Shown piece after piece: positions 27,178 through 35,407 of a stretch of 64,000 nucleotides of DNA. The position numbers and the translations under genes were made by a program. The first letter of the stretch is position 1. Each line of letters begins with the position of its first letter. Origin of the DNA: Gracilibacillus suaedae. GTDB lineage: Bacteria > Bacillota > Bacilli > Bacillales > Amphibacillaceae. The stretch is from contig NZ_JAGFVL010000051.1 in NCBI RefSeq assembly GCF_017599345.1, positions 1-64,000 on the forward strand. Reading direction: 5' to 3'. The notes under the pieces are model-generated. The model ran no database searches, had not been told where the DNA came from, and was given only the letters and a program-made list of their open reading frames with translations.

Positions 27178-28806
27178 TTAATCTTCTGGTGGATCTGGAT
27201 TTTGGTCTTTTAATACTTCTAACGGAGAACGTTTCTTCTTTTTCTTTTTCCAACGTTTAATATAAATGGTTGGTGACTCATAATCGTCAGATGCGGTAAT
27301 ATCACGATTCGATGCTCGCATAAACGACCATGCTAATAAGAACATAATGAAAATTAATGGAAAGCCACCCACAATACTTGCTGTCTGTAATGTATCTAAA
27401 CCACCAACAAACATTAATGTAAGTGGCAAAATACATAATGTGAATGCCCAGAATAGTCGGTTCCATCTAAGTGGCTCATTTTCTACTTCCTTTTGCGCAA
27501 CAGATGCTAAGATAAATGAGGATGAATCAAATGTCGTTGCCAGAAAGATGACTGCCAGAATCGTAAAGGTTGCAACCATTAATCCTGGAAGTGGAAGTTG
27601 ACCAATAATCGCAATAATTGTTGCTGGTGCGCCAAAGTCATTAATATAACTCATGGCGTCAAATTGCCCTGATAACTGTAAATGTAAACCAAAGTTACCC
27701 ATGATACCAAAGAAGAGTACACAGCCTAATGTCCCGTATACCATTGTACCAAATATCATCTCACGGATTGTTCGCCCTCTGGAGATACGGGCAACAAACA
27801 AGCCAACGAACGGTGCATACACTAGCCACCATGCCCAATAAAACACAGTCCATGCTTCTGGGAATCCAGATTCAGTGAACTCATCTAAATCCCCAAATGG
27901 TTCTACCCAAGTTGCCATTTTAAAGAAATTATCTAACAAAATACCTATGGAGTTGAAGGTTGTTTCTACAATAAAACGGGTAGGACCAAGTACGAGAATA
28001 AAGGCTAAAATAAAAAGTGCTAACCATAAGTTTATATCACTTAACAATTTGATTCCTCGGCGTAAGCCGGAATAAGCACTTACTGCAAAAATGGTCGTAC
28101 AGACAAGCATAATAACTGCTTGTAGCCATAAGGTAACAGGCCATCCAGTCAAATAGTGAACCCCTTCCGCAATCATGGGAGTTCCCAAAGCTAGTGTAGT
28201 TCCTGCTCCACCTAACAATCCAAAAATAAAGAAAATATCAATAATTTTCCCTAATGGTCCATCTACCAAACCACCTAAAACTGGCCTAACCGCTTCACTT
28301 ACTTTTAGTACAGGTTTCTTACGTACATAAAAAAAGTAAGCAATTGGTAATGCCGGTAATGTATAAATCGCCCAGGCTATCGGTCCCCAGTGAAAGATAC
28401 CATAGGCAGTTGCCCATTGAATTGCTTCTGTTGATTCTCCGGCCAAGCCGAACGGAGGTCCTTGAAAGTAGTATACCCATTCAATAACAGACCAGTACAA
28501 AATACTGGAACCAATACCAGCTGCAAATAACATGGCGGCCCATGAAAAAGAATTAAATTCAGGTTTTTGACCCTCATCACCTAATTTCACATGACCATTC
28601 TTACTAAATGCAACATATAAAAGAAAAGCAAATATAATGAGACCCATCGCTAAATACAACACACCAAAATTAGTGGTCATAAAAGTATTAGCCATGCCAA
28701 CCATTTCTTTTCCTTCTTCAGGGAAGAAAACTAGCGGTAATACTACTGCTAGTAACAGTAAAAACGCTCCAATAAATGTCGGCCAATCAATCAGTCGATG
28801 TCTCAT
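27178..28806 (-). CDS. BCCT-family betaine/carnitine/choline-type transporter
   Basis: A 542-residue, 12-segment transporter importing trimethylammonium or related compatible solutes, as expected for a salt-tolerant bacterium. The substrate-site segment reads AAGIGSSILYWSVIEWVYYF, nearer to the GIG form than to the GMG form of Na+-coupled BetP-type glycine betaine carriers. The C-terminus is rich in Lys and Asp/Glu, often involved in osmosensing. ATG is preferred over an in-frame GTG three codons earlier because AGGAAGG touches the GTG. Confidence 0.9.
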   Translation of the reverse strand: MRHRLIDWPTFIGAFLLLLAVVLPLVFFPEEGKEMVGMANTFMTTNFGVLYLAMGLIIFAFLLYVAFSKNGHVKLGDEGQKPEFNSFSWAAMLFAAGIGSSILYWSVIEWVYYFQGPPFGLAGESTEAIQWATAYGIFHWGPIAWAIYTLPALPIAYFFYVRKKPVLKVSEAVRPVLGGLVDGPLGKIIDIFFIFGLLGGAGTTLALGTPMIAEGVHYLTGWPVTLWLQAVIMLVCTTIFAVSAYSGLRRGIKLLSDINLWLALFILAFILVLGPTRFIVETTFNSIGILLDNFFKMATWVEPFGDLDEFTESGFPEAWTVFYWAWWLVYAPFVGLFVARISRGRTIREMIFGTMVYGTLGCVLFFGIMGNFGLHLQLSGQFDAMSYINDFGAPATIIAIIGQLPLPGLMVATFTILAVIFLATTFDSSSFILASVAQKEVENEPLRWNRLFWAFTLCILPLTLMFVGGLDTLQTASIVGGFPLIFIMFLLAWSFMRASNRDITASDDYESPTIYIKRWKKKKKKRSPLEVLKDQNPDPPED

Positions 28807-28871
28807 TTTTTTCACACCTTCCTATTCAATATTACTTTTAACTTTCCCATATTAATCTAAAACAAACAAAG

Positions 28872-28899
28872 AAGAGGACAATTTTTCATTGTCCTCTTT
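28872..28899. terminator. Stem-loop after the small membrane gene
   Basis: GAGGACAA and TTGTCCTC form an extended stem at the 3' end of the small membrane protein gene. T-runs on either side are short. Confidence 0.55.
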
Positions 28900-29083
28900 A
28901 CTTTCTCTTATTTTTATTATGTTGATTCGATACATTTCTTCGAATATGGATGTTATACCACAGTAACGCAATCGCAATGATGAAAATAACGATCGCTGGA
29001 ACATGAATAACACCTGTTAAGTCTAAAATCATCATCACAACTAACACTGTCAGCAATGGTATACGAATTTTGTTATAGCTCAT
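28898..29083 (-). CDS. Small hypothetical membrane protein
   Basis: A 61-residue protein with two hydrophobic stretches (about 7-25 and 29-46) and a basic tail rich in Asn and Lys. The ATG six bases after AAGGGGG is used instead of the longer frame. No family recognised. It stands alone between the BCCT gene and the DUF59 operon. Confidence 0.6.
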   Translation of the reverse strand: MSYNKIRIPLLTVLVVMMILDLTGVIHVPAIVIFIIAIALLWYNIHIRRNVSNQHNKNKRK

Positions 29084-29104
29084 GACATCCCCCTTTAAGA
29101 GCGT

Positions 29105-29142
29105 GTTCAAAAAGTTATCAAATTAGAAGTGGCTTTTTGAAC
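29105..29142 (-). terminator. Possible terminator of the DUF2249 operon
   Basis: GTTCAAAAAG and CTTTTTGAAC form a 10-bp stem about 60 bp after the DUF59 gene; no clear T-run. Confidence 0.4.
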
Positions 29143-29201
29143 AAATCATTTAACCGTTTTCACTCATTAATCCTACCATAAGTAGAGGGGAATTCATAAT
29201 G

Positions 29202-29498
29202 TTAACCAAATAATTGCTTTTTGGCTGCTAAACTCATCTGTGATGGATTCCATACAGGCTCCCATACTAACTCAACGGTAACAACCTCTATTTCATCTAT
29301 TTGCAGTAATCGGTTTTTGACACCATTTAAAATACTATCATGCATAGGGCAACCTGGTGTCGTTAATGTCATTTTTATAAAAACTTCATTTGACTCAGCT
29401 ATTTGAATGTCATAGACCAACCCTAAATCAACAATATTTATTGCTAATTCCGGATCTATTACCTCATATAAAGCTTCTTCTATCACTTCACGTTCCAT
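29202..29498 (-). CDS. DUF59/MIP18-family Fe-S assembly protein (PaaD/SufT-like)
   Basis: A 98-residue protein of the DUF59 family, which helps mature Fe-S or other metal cofactors. It shows the DPELxxNIVDLGLVYDI signature and the conserved TTPGCPMHD cysteine. It is the last gene of a four-gene operon with two DUF2249 proteins and an NnrS/subunit I-like membrane protein. The same neighbours occur near NO-metabolism genes in other bacilli as I recall, so service to an NO-related or respiratory metalloenzyme is likely but not shown. Confidence 0.85.
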   Translation of the reverse strand: MEREVIEEALYEVIDPELAINIVDLGLVYDIQIAESNEVFIKMTLTTPGCPMHDSILNGVKNRLLQIDEIEVVTVELVWEPVWNPSQMSLAAKKQLFG

Positions 29499-29512
29499 CG
29501 CTTCCCACTCCT

Positions 29513-30760
29513 CTATTTAAATAAAACCAATATCATTGATTGCGCATATACCATAGACACAATCATCATAACGCCTTGCGCTAACCACACACCTACTCCA
29601 ATTTGAGCTAACATCGATCCAATCAATCCGACTACACTAATGGTTAAAACTGCAAAAAGTACTACTGCTAATTTCTCATTGATCATCTCTTTTAAAGTCG
29701 GTACTTTTTCTTTCCCTATATAGTCTGCATATTGTTTGGTCCACCATAAAAACGGGACAATTTTATATAAATAACCTAAAATACTGAAGACAATCCAACA
29801 CATAATATAACTAAATAAAAGAATACCCCAATGAAAGGCTGATTGTAGACCTATAAAAGCAAAAATCACAGCAATAATGTGGATAACGTTCCCAATTAAA
29901 ATTGCAAACAAGGAAAAAACAAAGGCTTTGTCTAATTTTCTTTTCAAACGATTTCGATAGATTATCTTCATATTATAGGTGAATAATGTGAAACCACTTG
30001 CTAATAAAAGAAAACCGATTGCTTGTACATATGCTATTTGTATCCAAAACGAAACAGATACAAATAGCAATCCCATGATATAACTGCAGATCGCATATTT
30101 GCCGTAATGAGTAGGATAATCATGTGATAAACTGAACATAGGAACCAATTTATAAGAAAAGCCAAAGATCAGCAGACTAAACCATCCCACTACTCCGAAC
30201 AAGATATGGGTATAAAAAATCGATTCATGGAATGGCATACCTTTTGTTGCAAAACTATAAGCGAGCAAAAAACCGGCTGCGATTGTAAAAAAGAGCATAA
30301 CTAGCGCTGTCAGAATAAAGGCATACATAATTGATTTTTTCTCTGTTTGACGAAGCGTAATAGCCATTTGTAGCAAAAACATACATATCCCCATTACAAC
30401 AATGACCGCTCCATAAATGGATTGGGCAGGACTTATTGCTAATAAACCGGCAAAGATAACCACACCAGAACAACTGCATAATAATGGGAAATACCCTAGT
30501 TTTTCTCGCCAAATACTTGTTAAAAACACAACAGGAACAAGTTGGTACATTGCTCCCATCGCAACAATCATCGCAAATCCTAGTAGCAATAGATGGACTG
30601 CAGACCAAATTTCAGGTATGCGAAATTGCCCCTGTAAAAGCGATGCACTGTTCCAAAAAAAGATAATCTGTGCAACTACAAAAGCCACTAAACCAAAAAC
30701 AATAAAACTTAACGGCAGGCGAATATCTGTCGTACTCTTGATGTTTCCAGTTGGCATCAT
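29513..30760 (-). CDS. NnrS/heme-copper subunit I-like 12-segment membrane protein
   Basis: About 416 residues, almost all membrane, with roughly 12 segments. Repeated elements such as AVHLLLLGFAMIVAMGAMYQL, THILFGVVGWFSLLIFGFSY and YKLVP(M/F) place His and Tyr in positions like those of NnrS proteins or heme-copper oxidase subunit I relatives, but the full set of six metal-ligand His of a true oxidase is absent. NnrS proteins protect against NO-derived stress. Translation probably begins at one of two adjacent ATG codons behind GGTGAG inside the end of the upstream gene. Function is inferred from context. Confidence 0.65.
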   Translation of the reverse strand: MMPTGNIKSTTDIRLPLSFIVFGLVAFVVAQIIFFWNSASLLQGQFRIPEIWSAVHLLLLGFAMIVAMGAMYQLVPVVFLTSIWREKLGYFPLLCSCSGVVIFAGLLAISPAQSIYGAVIVVMGICMFLLQMAITLRQTEKKSIMYAFILTALVMLFFTIAAGFLLAYSFATKGMPFHESIFYTHILFGVVGWFSLLIFGFSYKLVPMFSLSHDYPTHYGKYAICSYIMGLLFVSVSFWIQIAYVQAIGFLLLASGFTLFTYNMKIIYRNRLKRKLDKAFVFSLFAILIGNVIHIIAVIFAFIGLQSAFHWGILLFSYIMCWIVFSILGYLYKIVPFLWWTKQYADYIGKEKVPTLKEMINEKLAVVLFAVLTISVVGLIGSMLAQIGVGVWLAQGVMMIVSMVYAQSMILVLFK

Positions 30761-30761
30761 T

Positions 30762-30980
30762 TTACTCACCACGCTTTGTAATGATTATCTTAAAACTGCC
30801 ATCTTGTTGGGGTCCTGTTACATAATCAAAGCCCAGTTCATCTAATTCCGCATATAAAAACATTGGTCTTCGGTCATTGATAATCATCAGCTGCTCACCA
30901 ACTGTCATCGCTTCTAATTGTTTCAAGGTGCGAACCATTGGTTGAGGTGGCTCCATCCCTCTATTATCCAATATGATCAT
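30762..30980 (-). CDS. DUF2249 protein (TusA-like fold), second copy
   Basis: A 72-residue DUF2249 protein with the typical start IILDNRGMEPPQPMVRTLKQL. The family has a TusA/SirA-like fold and is often encoded beside NO reductase or hemerythrin-type genes. It overlaps the upstream DUF2249 gene by 17 bases and the downstream membrane gene, so the operon is tightly coupled. Confidence 0.85.
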   Translation of the reverse strand: MIILDNRGMEPPQPMVRTLKQLEAMTVGEQLMIINDRRPMFLYAELDELGFDYVTGPQQDGSFKIIITKRGE

Positions 30981-31218
30981 CAGCCTTCACCTCTTTTCGA
31001 TAGATGACTTTCCAATGTTTCCTTTCGATTTTCTCAACTTGATAAGTAAATCCTTTACGTCCTAATAGTTTATGCAATGGTATCGGATTGAATGGCGCAT
31101 GTAGTATCAAAGCTTGATTCTCTTTTAAACCTTTAACAGTTCCCATAATTTTATCGAATGGTTCTTTTTTTAACGCTAAATCTTCACGGACATCTAGTTC
31201 AACATATTCTTCCGTCAT
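30964..31218 (-). CDS. DUF2249 protein, first copy
   Basis: An 84-residue protein with a DUF2249-type domain (ELDVREDLALKKEPFDKIMG, LILHAPFNPIPLHKLLGRKG). The open frame extends 38 codons further upstream, but AGGAGGG six bases before the chosen ATG fixes the start. It is the first gene of an operon driven by a promoter with Fnr and Fur type sites. Confidence 0.8.
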   Translation of the reverse strand: MTEEYVELDVREDLALKKEPFDKIMGTVKGLKENQALILHAPFNPIPLHKLLGRKGFTYQVEKIERKHWKVIYRKEVKADDHIG

Positions 31219-31290
31219 CATTATCCCTCCTGCCCTCTTTAACAAGGTGTTAATTATCCATAAGACACCCACTAATGGAAGTCTCCCTCT

Positions 31291-31333
31291 ATGATAATCA
31301 TTATCAATTAAAAAAGAAGTGATTTTGGTCACA
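31291..31333 (-). promoter_or_regulatory. Fnr-type promoter of the DUF2249 operon
   Basis: AGTGA-TTTTGG-TCACA (31318-31333) differs by one base from the Bacillus Fnr consensus TGTGA-N6-TCACA. On the minus strand TATCAT sits at 31296-31291, exactly where a -10 element belongs if the box is centred at -41.5. This predicts activation under oxygen limitation. The same box lies upstream of the divergent ctaA gene, for which I see no equally well-placed -10. Confidence 0.7.
31292..31306. promoter_or_regulatory. Fur box overlapping the DUF2249 promoter
   Basis: TGATAATCATTATCA is a perfect 7-1-7 Fur site. It covers the predicted -10 element of the Fnr-type promoter, so iron-dependent repression of the operon is expected. 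Confidence 0.78.
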
Positions 31334-31410
31334 TTTTTACGCTATGAGTGTTTGAGATCACAATTCCGTTCATCAAAACATGATATGTTATCGCAGAAGG
31401 AGGGAATGAT

Positions 31411-32247
31411 TTGTTGAAGATTAAATTACTTGTAGTCATTGTTTTAACGTATTTGTTGATTGTATTTGGCGGTTATGTAGCATCGTCGGAATCAGGAATG
31501 GGATGTGGACCGGAATGGCCATTATGTAATGGAGCGGTAATACCCGAATTACAGGGTGATACTTTAATCGAGTTTGCCCATCGTGTGATTGGACTTGTTT
31601 TGTTTTTACTCTTCAGCCAGATTGTCCTACATATCTATAAGAAGAAACGATACCATCATCTTAAAACTATTACGTTAAACAGTTATTTGTTACTCCTATT
31701 TCAAATTCTAGCTGGTGCTGTCGTAGTCATCTTAGATTTACCTGCTCTTGTTGTAACACTACACCTTGTATTAGCCATGATTTTTTCCGGATTATTAATT
31801 TACCTCTATCACCATACAAATGGCACTTTTCTTAAAGGAAAAAAGACAATACATTTGCCGATATTGTTATTGGCGCTACTTAGCACAATAGGATTGGGCG
31901 CCTATGTCAAACATACATCAATTGGTCTAGCGTGTAGTTGGTTGGATTGTCACGGCACATTTATGCCAAACTCCTTAGTAGAATGGATACAAACCATTCA
32001 TCGAGTTTTTGCGCTTATTAGTTTTGTTTATCTCATTTTTGTCGCTTTTATCTATCGCAACCGTTCCATACTGATTGCAATCCTTTTATTCGTTATCCAA
32101 ATGGCGGCTGGTATTATCACTATCTTGACCCAGATAGATATGCTCTGGGGGGTGTTACATTTAGCCCTTGCCACTGCTGTTTACTATTTTGTGTTAGATG
32201 CATGGCTGCAACCAAATAAGGAAAACAGTAAACGCTCATGTTCATGA
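31411..32247 (+). CDS. ctaA: Heme A synthase (COX15/CtaA family)
   Basis: A 278-residue, 8-segment membrane enzyme oxidising heme O to heme A. Conserved elements: the ESGMGCGPEWPLCNG cysteine pair after helix 1, EFAHRVIGL, THLVLA-like VTLHLVLAM, a second cysteine pair in GLACSWLDCHG, and TIHRVFAL. The start is TTG behind GAAGGAGGG. It is isolated from ctaB/ctaCDEF genes but next to a heme-copper reductase cluster, suggesting that the cluster needs heme A. Confidence 0.9.
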   Translation: MLKIKLLVVIVLTYLLIVFGGYVASSESGMGCGPEWPLCNGAVIPELQGDTLIEFAHRVIGLVLFLLFSQIVLHIYKKKRYHHLKTITLNSYLLLLFQILAGAVVVILDLPALVVTLHLVLAMIFSGLLIYLYHHTNGTFLKGKKTIHLPILLLALLSTIGLGAYVKHTSIGLACSWLDCHGTFMPNSLVEWIQTIHRVFALISFVYLIFVAFIYRNRSILIAILLFVIQMAAGIITILTQIDMLWGVLHLALATAVYYFVLDAWLQPNKENSKRSCS

Positions 32248-32267
32248 TGAACTTGAGCGTTTACTGT
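32225..32267. terminator. Bidirectional stem-loop between ctaA and the luciferase-like gene
   Basis: A 14-bp perfect stem (ACAGTAAACGCTCA and complement) spans the ctaA stop codon and separates convergent genes. T-tracts are poor. Confidence 0.6.
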
Positions 32268-32275
32268 CGGATCCG

Positions 32276-33313
32276 TTATTTATTTGGTGTATCTTTCAAC
32301 CTTCGCTTTACTTCTGGTACAACTTTATGGACTAGTAAATCCATCGTTTGTTTGACTGATTCGATCGGTTGCCCACCAAAATCAACTTGTGCATGAAATC
32401 GATCATGATGAAACAACTGATGTTGGTAAATAATTTTTTCTACCATTTGTTCTGGTGTACCTACAAATAACGTCGATTCTTTACTTGTGATAAATTCTAA
32501 ATCTGTTCGAGCAGTGCCCATTGCACCACCGATTCCTTGTTTCGTTAAATGTTTCCAATAGTTAGCATAATAGGGATAGAAGTCCTGTTCTAACTCCAAT
32601 TCGGTTTCACGAATCATCGTATGACCTGCTATAGCAACTGCTGGGCTTTCCCCTTGATAGACTTCATGATAACGGTGAACTAATCGTTGATACTTTTTAG
32701 CAATTCCACCAATCATCACAACTGTTAAACCGCAACTATTGCGACCTGCACGTTCAGCACTCTCAATTGTTCCACCAACTCCGATCGAAATTGGTAATCT
32801 GTTCTGTAGTGGACGTGGTGCAATCTCTGCCGCTTGTATAGCTGGTCGGAATTTACCTTTCCATGTTACTCTTTCTTGTTGATTCAGCTGTAAAAATAGT
32901 TGTAAATGTTCGTCAAAGAGTTCGTCGTAATCCTTTTCACTGTACCCAAACAATGGAAAGGATTCGACAAATGCACCTCTCCCTGCCGTAAATTCCACAC
33001 GACCGCCTGACAGCAAATCTAAGGTCGCAAAATCTTCGAATAACCGTACGGGATCTGCTGTATTTAATAAGGAGGTCAACGCTGTTAATTTGATCTTACT
33101 TGTTTGCTGGGAAATAGCAGAAAGAAGCATTTGTGGCGAGGAAACCGCGTAATCTAAGCGATGATGCTCTCCCACACCAAAAAGGTCTAATTCTAACTGA
33201 TCTGCATATCGGGCCATTTCCACTAACATATTGACACGTTCTTTTGTCGTTATCGTTTGCTTGGTTTTCGGGTTTTCTAAAATTTCAGATAAACTATACA
33301 CTCCAAACTCCAT
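32276..33313 (-). CDS. LLM-class flavin-dependent oxidoreductase
   Basis: A 345-residue TIM-barrel flavoprotein of the bacterial luciferase-like superfamily. Typical sequence includes MEFGVYSLSEI, GVGEHHRLDYAVSSP, FATLDLLSGGRVEFTAGRG and ISIGVGGTIESAERAGR. The specific substrate is unknown. The ATG behind GAGAGGAAG, 14 bp after the pseudouridine synthase stop, is used rather than the longer frame that runs into that gene. The two genes are probably co-transcribed. Confidence 0.87.
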   Translation of the reverse strand: MEFGVYSLSEILENPKTKQTITTKERVNMLVEMARYADQLELDLFGVGEHHRLDYAVSSPQMLLSAISQQTSKIKLTALTSLLNTADPVRLFEDFATLDLLSGGRVEFTAGRGAFVESFPLFGYSEKDYDELFDEHLQLFLQLNQQERVTWKGKFRPAIQAAEIAPRPLQNRLPISIGVGGTIESAERAGRNSCGLTVVMIGGIAKKYQRLVHRYHEVYQGESPAVAIAGHTMIRETELELEQDFYPYYANYWKHLTKQGIGGAMGTARTDLEFITSKESTLFVGTPEQMVEKIIYQHQLFHHDRFHAQVDFGGQPIESVKQTMDLLVHKVVPEVKRRLKDTPNK

Positions 33314-33327
33314 ACTGTTCTTCCTCT

Positions 33328-34011
33328 CTATTTTGTAAGCAGAGCTTTCCAATTTGACCATGGGAACTGATCAGGTGGAAAGGAAACCGCACTGATGTCC
33401 TCTTTACGAACCGGATGAATAAGTCGTAATTCATGCGACCATAACGCAATTTGCTGACCAGGCTTGTTTACCTTTGCCCCATATTTCTGATCGCCATATA
33501 GTGGATATCCCCGTGAAGCAAACTGAACTCGAATCTGATGTGGGCGGCCAGTATGTAAATTGATTTTTACCAAGCTCAAACCTTTATCACTTGCTATAAG
33601 TTGATAATCCAGTACAGCTTTTTTTGCTTTTGAATTATTTTTTGACGAAACCGTGACAATATTGTGACGACGATCTTTCCACAAAAAATCGACCCACTCC
33701 TCAGCAGGCGCCGGAACTCCTCTGACAACAGCCAAATATGTTTTGTTTAATTCATTTTTTCGGATTGAATTAGATAATCGGGATGCAGCCTTTGATGTTT
33801 TCGCAAATACCATAACACCACCAACTGGCCGATCTAACCGATGGACTAGCCCTAAATAAACATTACCAGGCTTCTGATAGCGGATTTTGATATCTTCTTT
33901 TAAAATAGTGAGAAAATCCTCATCATTACTTTGATCTTTCTGCACAGGTACATTGACAGGTTTTTCCACCATTAGCAAGTGATTGTCTTCATATAGAATA
34001 TGGATATTCAT
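33328..34011 (-). CDS. RluA-family RNA pseudouridine synthase
   Basis: A 227-residue enzyme converting uridine to pseudouridine in rRNA or tRNA. The catalytic Asp is in LVHRLDRPVGGVMVFAKT near residue 60; TGRPHQIRVQFASRGYPLYGD follows near 155. It lacks an S4 domain, so it belongs to the short RluA-type group. The target site is unknown. Confidence 0.92.
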   Translation of the reverse strand: MNIHILYEDNHLLMVEKPVNVPVQKDQSNDEDFLTILKEDIKIRYQKPGNVYLGLVHRLDRPVGGVMVFAKTSKAASRLSNSIRKNELNKTYLAVVRGVPAPAEEWVDFLWKDRRHNIVTVSSKNNSKAKKAVLDYQLIASDKGLSLVKINLHTGRPHQIRVQFASRGYPLYGDQKYGAKVNKPGQQIALWSHELRLIHPVRKEDISAVSFPPDQFPWSNWKALLTK

Positions 34012-34118
34012 AGAAAACCCCTTTTTTGTAGATAGTCGTTCGTACTACATATTCTAACATAAGAAAAGTGGAGAGCGCCTACTTCAAAATTTTCATTTTC
34101 TTATATGTTTTCTAAAGC

Positions 34119-34147
34119 AAAAAAAGACCCCCTAATACTAGGAGACC
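34119..34147 (-). terminator. Terminator of the CuA-like lipoprotein gene
   Basis: CTCCTA and TAGGGG around GTAT form the stem, followed by seven T on the minus strand. Confidence 0.75.
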
Positions 34148-34159
34148 TTTTATGCATTA

Positions 34160-34540
34160 TTATTCTACTATCAATGTTGCCACCATATCTTCGTGACCAG
34201 CACCACAGGGCACTGAACATCTGATCGTATACTCGCCTGCTTCTAAAGTTGCTGTTTCAGAACCTGCATCATCCAATGCAATATCAGTACCTTCTATTTC
34301 AATACCGTGGAAACCTTCTTCGTTCGTTAGGTTTACTGTAACTTCACCAGCTGGTACCGTATATTCTTCTTGATCAAATTGCCAGTTAGATGCCTGAATA
34401 TCTACTGTTTCACCATCACCGCTTGCAGTTTCTCCAGCTTCTCCATCATTATTTGAACTTCCTTCATTATCACCGCCACCACAAGCTGCAAGTACAAGTG
34501 CTAATGATAATGTCATCATGCTTAAAAGTATTTTTTTCAT
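34160..34540 (-). CDS. Cupredoxin lipoprotein with a CuA-like site
   Basis: A 126-residue exported lipoprotein (lipobox LAAC) with an acidic Gly/Ser/Glu linker and a single cupredoxin domain. The metal loop RCSVPCGAGHEDM keeps the CuA spacing C-x3-C-x3-H-x2-M, and an upstream His is in EGFHGIEIEG, so all CuA ligands except the usual Glu/backbone position are there. A soluble CuA-type electron carrier is rare. It is divergent from the heme-copper reductase cluster and shares its Fnr-type box, so it is probably an electron donor or copper-handling partner. ATG behind AAAGGGG. Confidence 0.8.
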   Translation of the reverse strand: MKKILLSMMTLSLALVLAACGGGDNEGSSNNDGEAGETASGDGETVDIQASNWQFDQEEYTVPAGEVTVNLTNEEGFHGIEIEGTDIALDDAGSETATLEAGEYTIRCSVPCGAGHEDMVATLIVE

Positions 34541-34636
34541 GATTGTTTTTCCCCTTTCTATTCCATTTAGTTTGTCAACCACTTACATCATAAACGATTA
34601 CACACAACATTAATATGATTTTAATCACACTCAGAT

Positions 34637-34679
34637 TGTGATATGGCTCACTTTATATCCAATCAAAATATCCTATGCT
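34637..34679 (+). promoter_or_regulatory. Fnr-type promoter of reductase cluster 1
   Basis: TGTGA-TATGGC-TCACT (34637-34652) is an Fnr-type box. TATGCT at 34674-34679 is the -10 predicted by class II (-41.5) geometry; a start near 34686 would give a leader of about 27 nt. On the other strand TATTAA at 34615-34610 has the mirrored spacing, so the same box may also serve the divergent lipoprotein gene. Confidence 0.7.
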
Positions 34680-34712
34680 TGAGTCAAATCCAATAGATAG
34701 GAGGTTCACAAA

Positions 34713-34838
34713 ATGTATTCCAACACAAAGAAATCAAAGCATTCCATGTCAGGAACGATCGCCTCTGTCACTATTGTTGCTTTAATCATTATTTTAATGT
34801 GGGCAGGTGTATTTGCAATTTATATGGCTAGAGTGTGA
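34713..34838 (+). CDS. Cytochrome c oxidase subunit IIA-like single-span protein
   Basis: A 41-residue protein with a polar N-terminus (MYSNTKKSKHSMSGTIASV) and one transmembrane helix (about 17-38). This is the size and layout of subunit IIa of ba3-type (B-family) heme-copper reductases, where it supplies the helix missing from subunit II. It begins 9 bp after GATAGGAGG and is the first gene of the cluster. Its stop overlaps a spurious upstream extension of subunit II. Confidence 0.78.
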   Translation: MYSNTKKSKHSMSGTIASVTIVALIIILMWAGVFAIYMARV

Positions 34839-34933
34839 TCTATGACTCCATTATAACGATTGGTTTCTTTATTTATCTACTATTACGTTATATTCTTCAC
34901 AAAACATTCATATTTGAAGGAGGGAATAAATTA

Positions 34934-35395
34934 ATGAGTAAGTTAGAAGAAATTTGGATGACAGTTAGTGTTGGGATTCTCGTTATCTTTATGGTAATTG
35001 TCGGTTACCAAACCTATGCTTTAGGGATGGGGCCACCAAGCCATAAAGAAACGATCGATCCACAAAAAGTTGAACAAACCGCTCCATTTGATAATCCGGG
35101 CTTAATTGATCTTGGGGACAACAAATATGAACTAGTTATGACATTAGAAGCTTTTGCGTTTAACCCTGGAAATGTCGAAGTGCCGGTTGGAGCAGAGGTC
35201 GAATTTACGATGACCTCGAAAGATGTGTCACACGGTGTTCAAATTCCGGGAACCAATCTAAATGCGATGGTTTTACCTGGCCATATTCAAAAAATTACAC
35301 AAACATTTGATGAACCTGGTGAGTATTTAGTTTTATGTAATGAATATTGTGGCGCTGGACATCAAGCAATGTTTACAACCATTACAGTGAAGTAA
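34934..35395 (+). CDS. Heme-copper reductase subunit II with CuA centre (cluster 1)
   Basis: A 153-residue membrane-anchored subunit. One N-terminal helix (about 8-28) precedes a cupredoxin domain facing outward. CuA ligands are complete: the His in KDVSHGVQIPG and the loop CNEYCGAGHQAM. It receives electrons from a cytochrome c or similar donor and passes them to subunit I. The start is the ATG nine bases behind AAGGAGGG; the frame upstream of it is part of the preceding region. Confidence 0.92.
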   Translation: MSKLEEIWMTVSVGILVIFMVIVGYQTYALGMGPPSHKETIDPQKVEQTAPFDNPGLIDLGDNKYELVMTLEAFAFNPGNVEVPVGAEVEFTMTSKDVSHGVQIPGTNLNAMVLPGHIQKITQTFDEPGEYLVLCNEYCGAGHQAMFTTITVK

Positions 35396-35407
35396 GGAGG
35401 GGCAAAA

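Noticed and set aside
34623-34641. TCACA-N7-TGTGA inverted repeat before cluster 1
   Set aside because: Arms are in the reverse order to an Fnr site; the true-order TGTGA-N6-TCACT box overlaps it and fits the -10.
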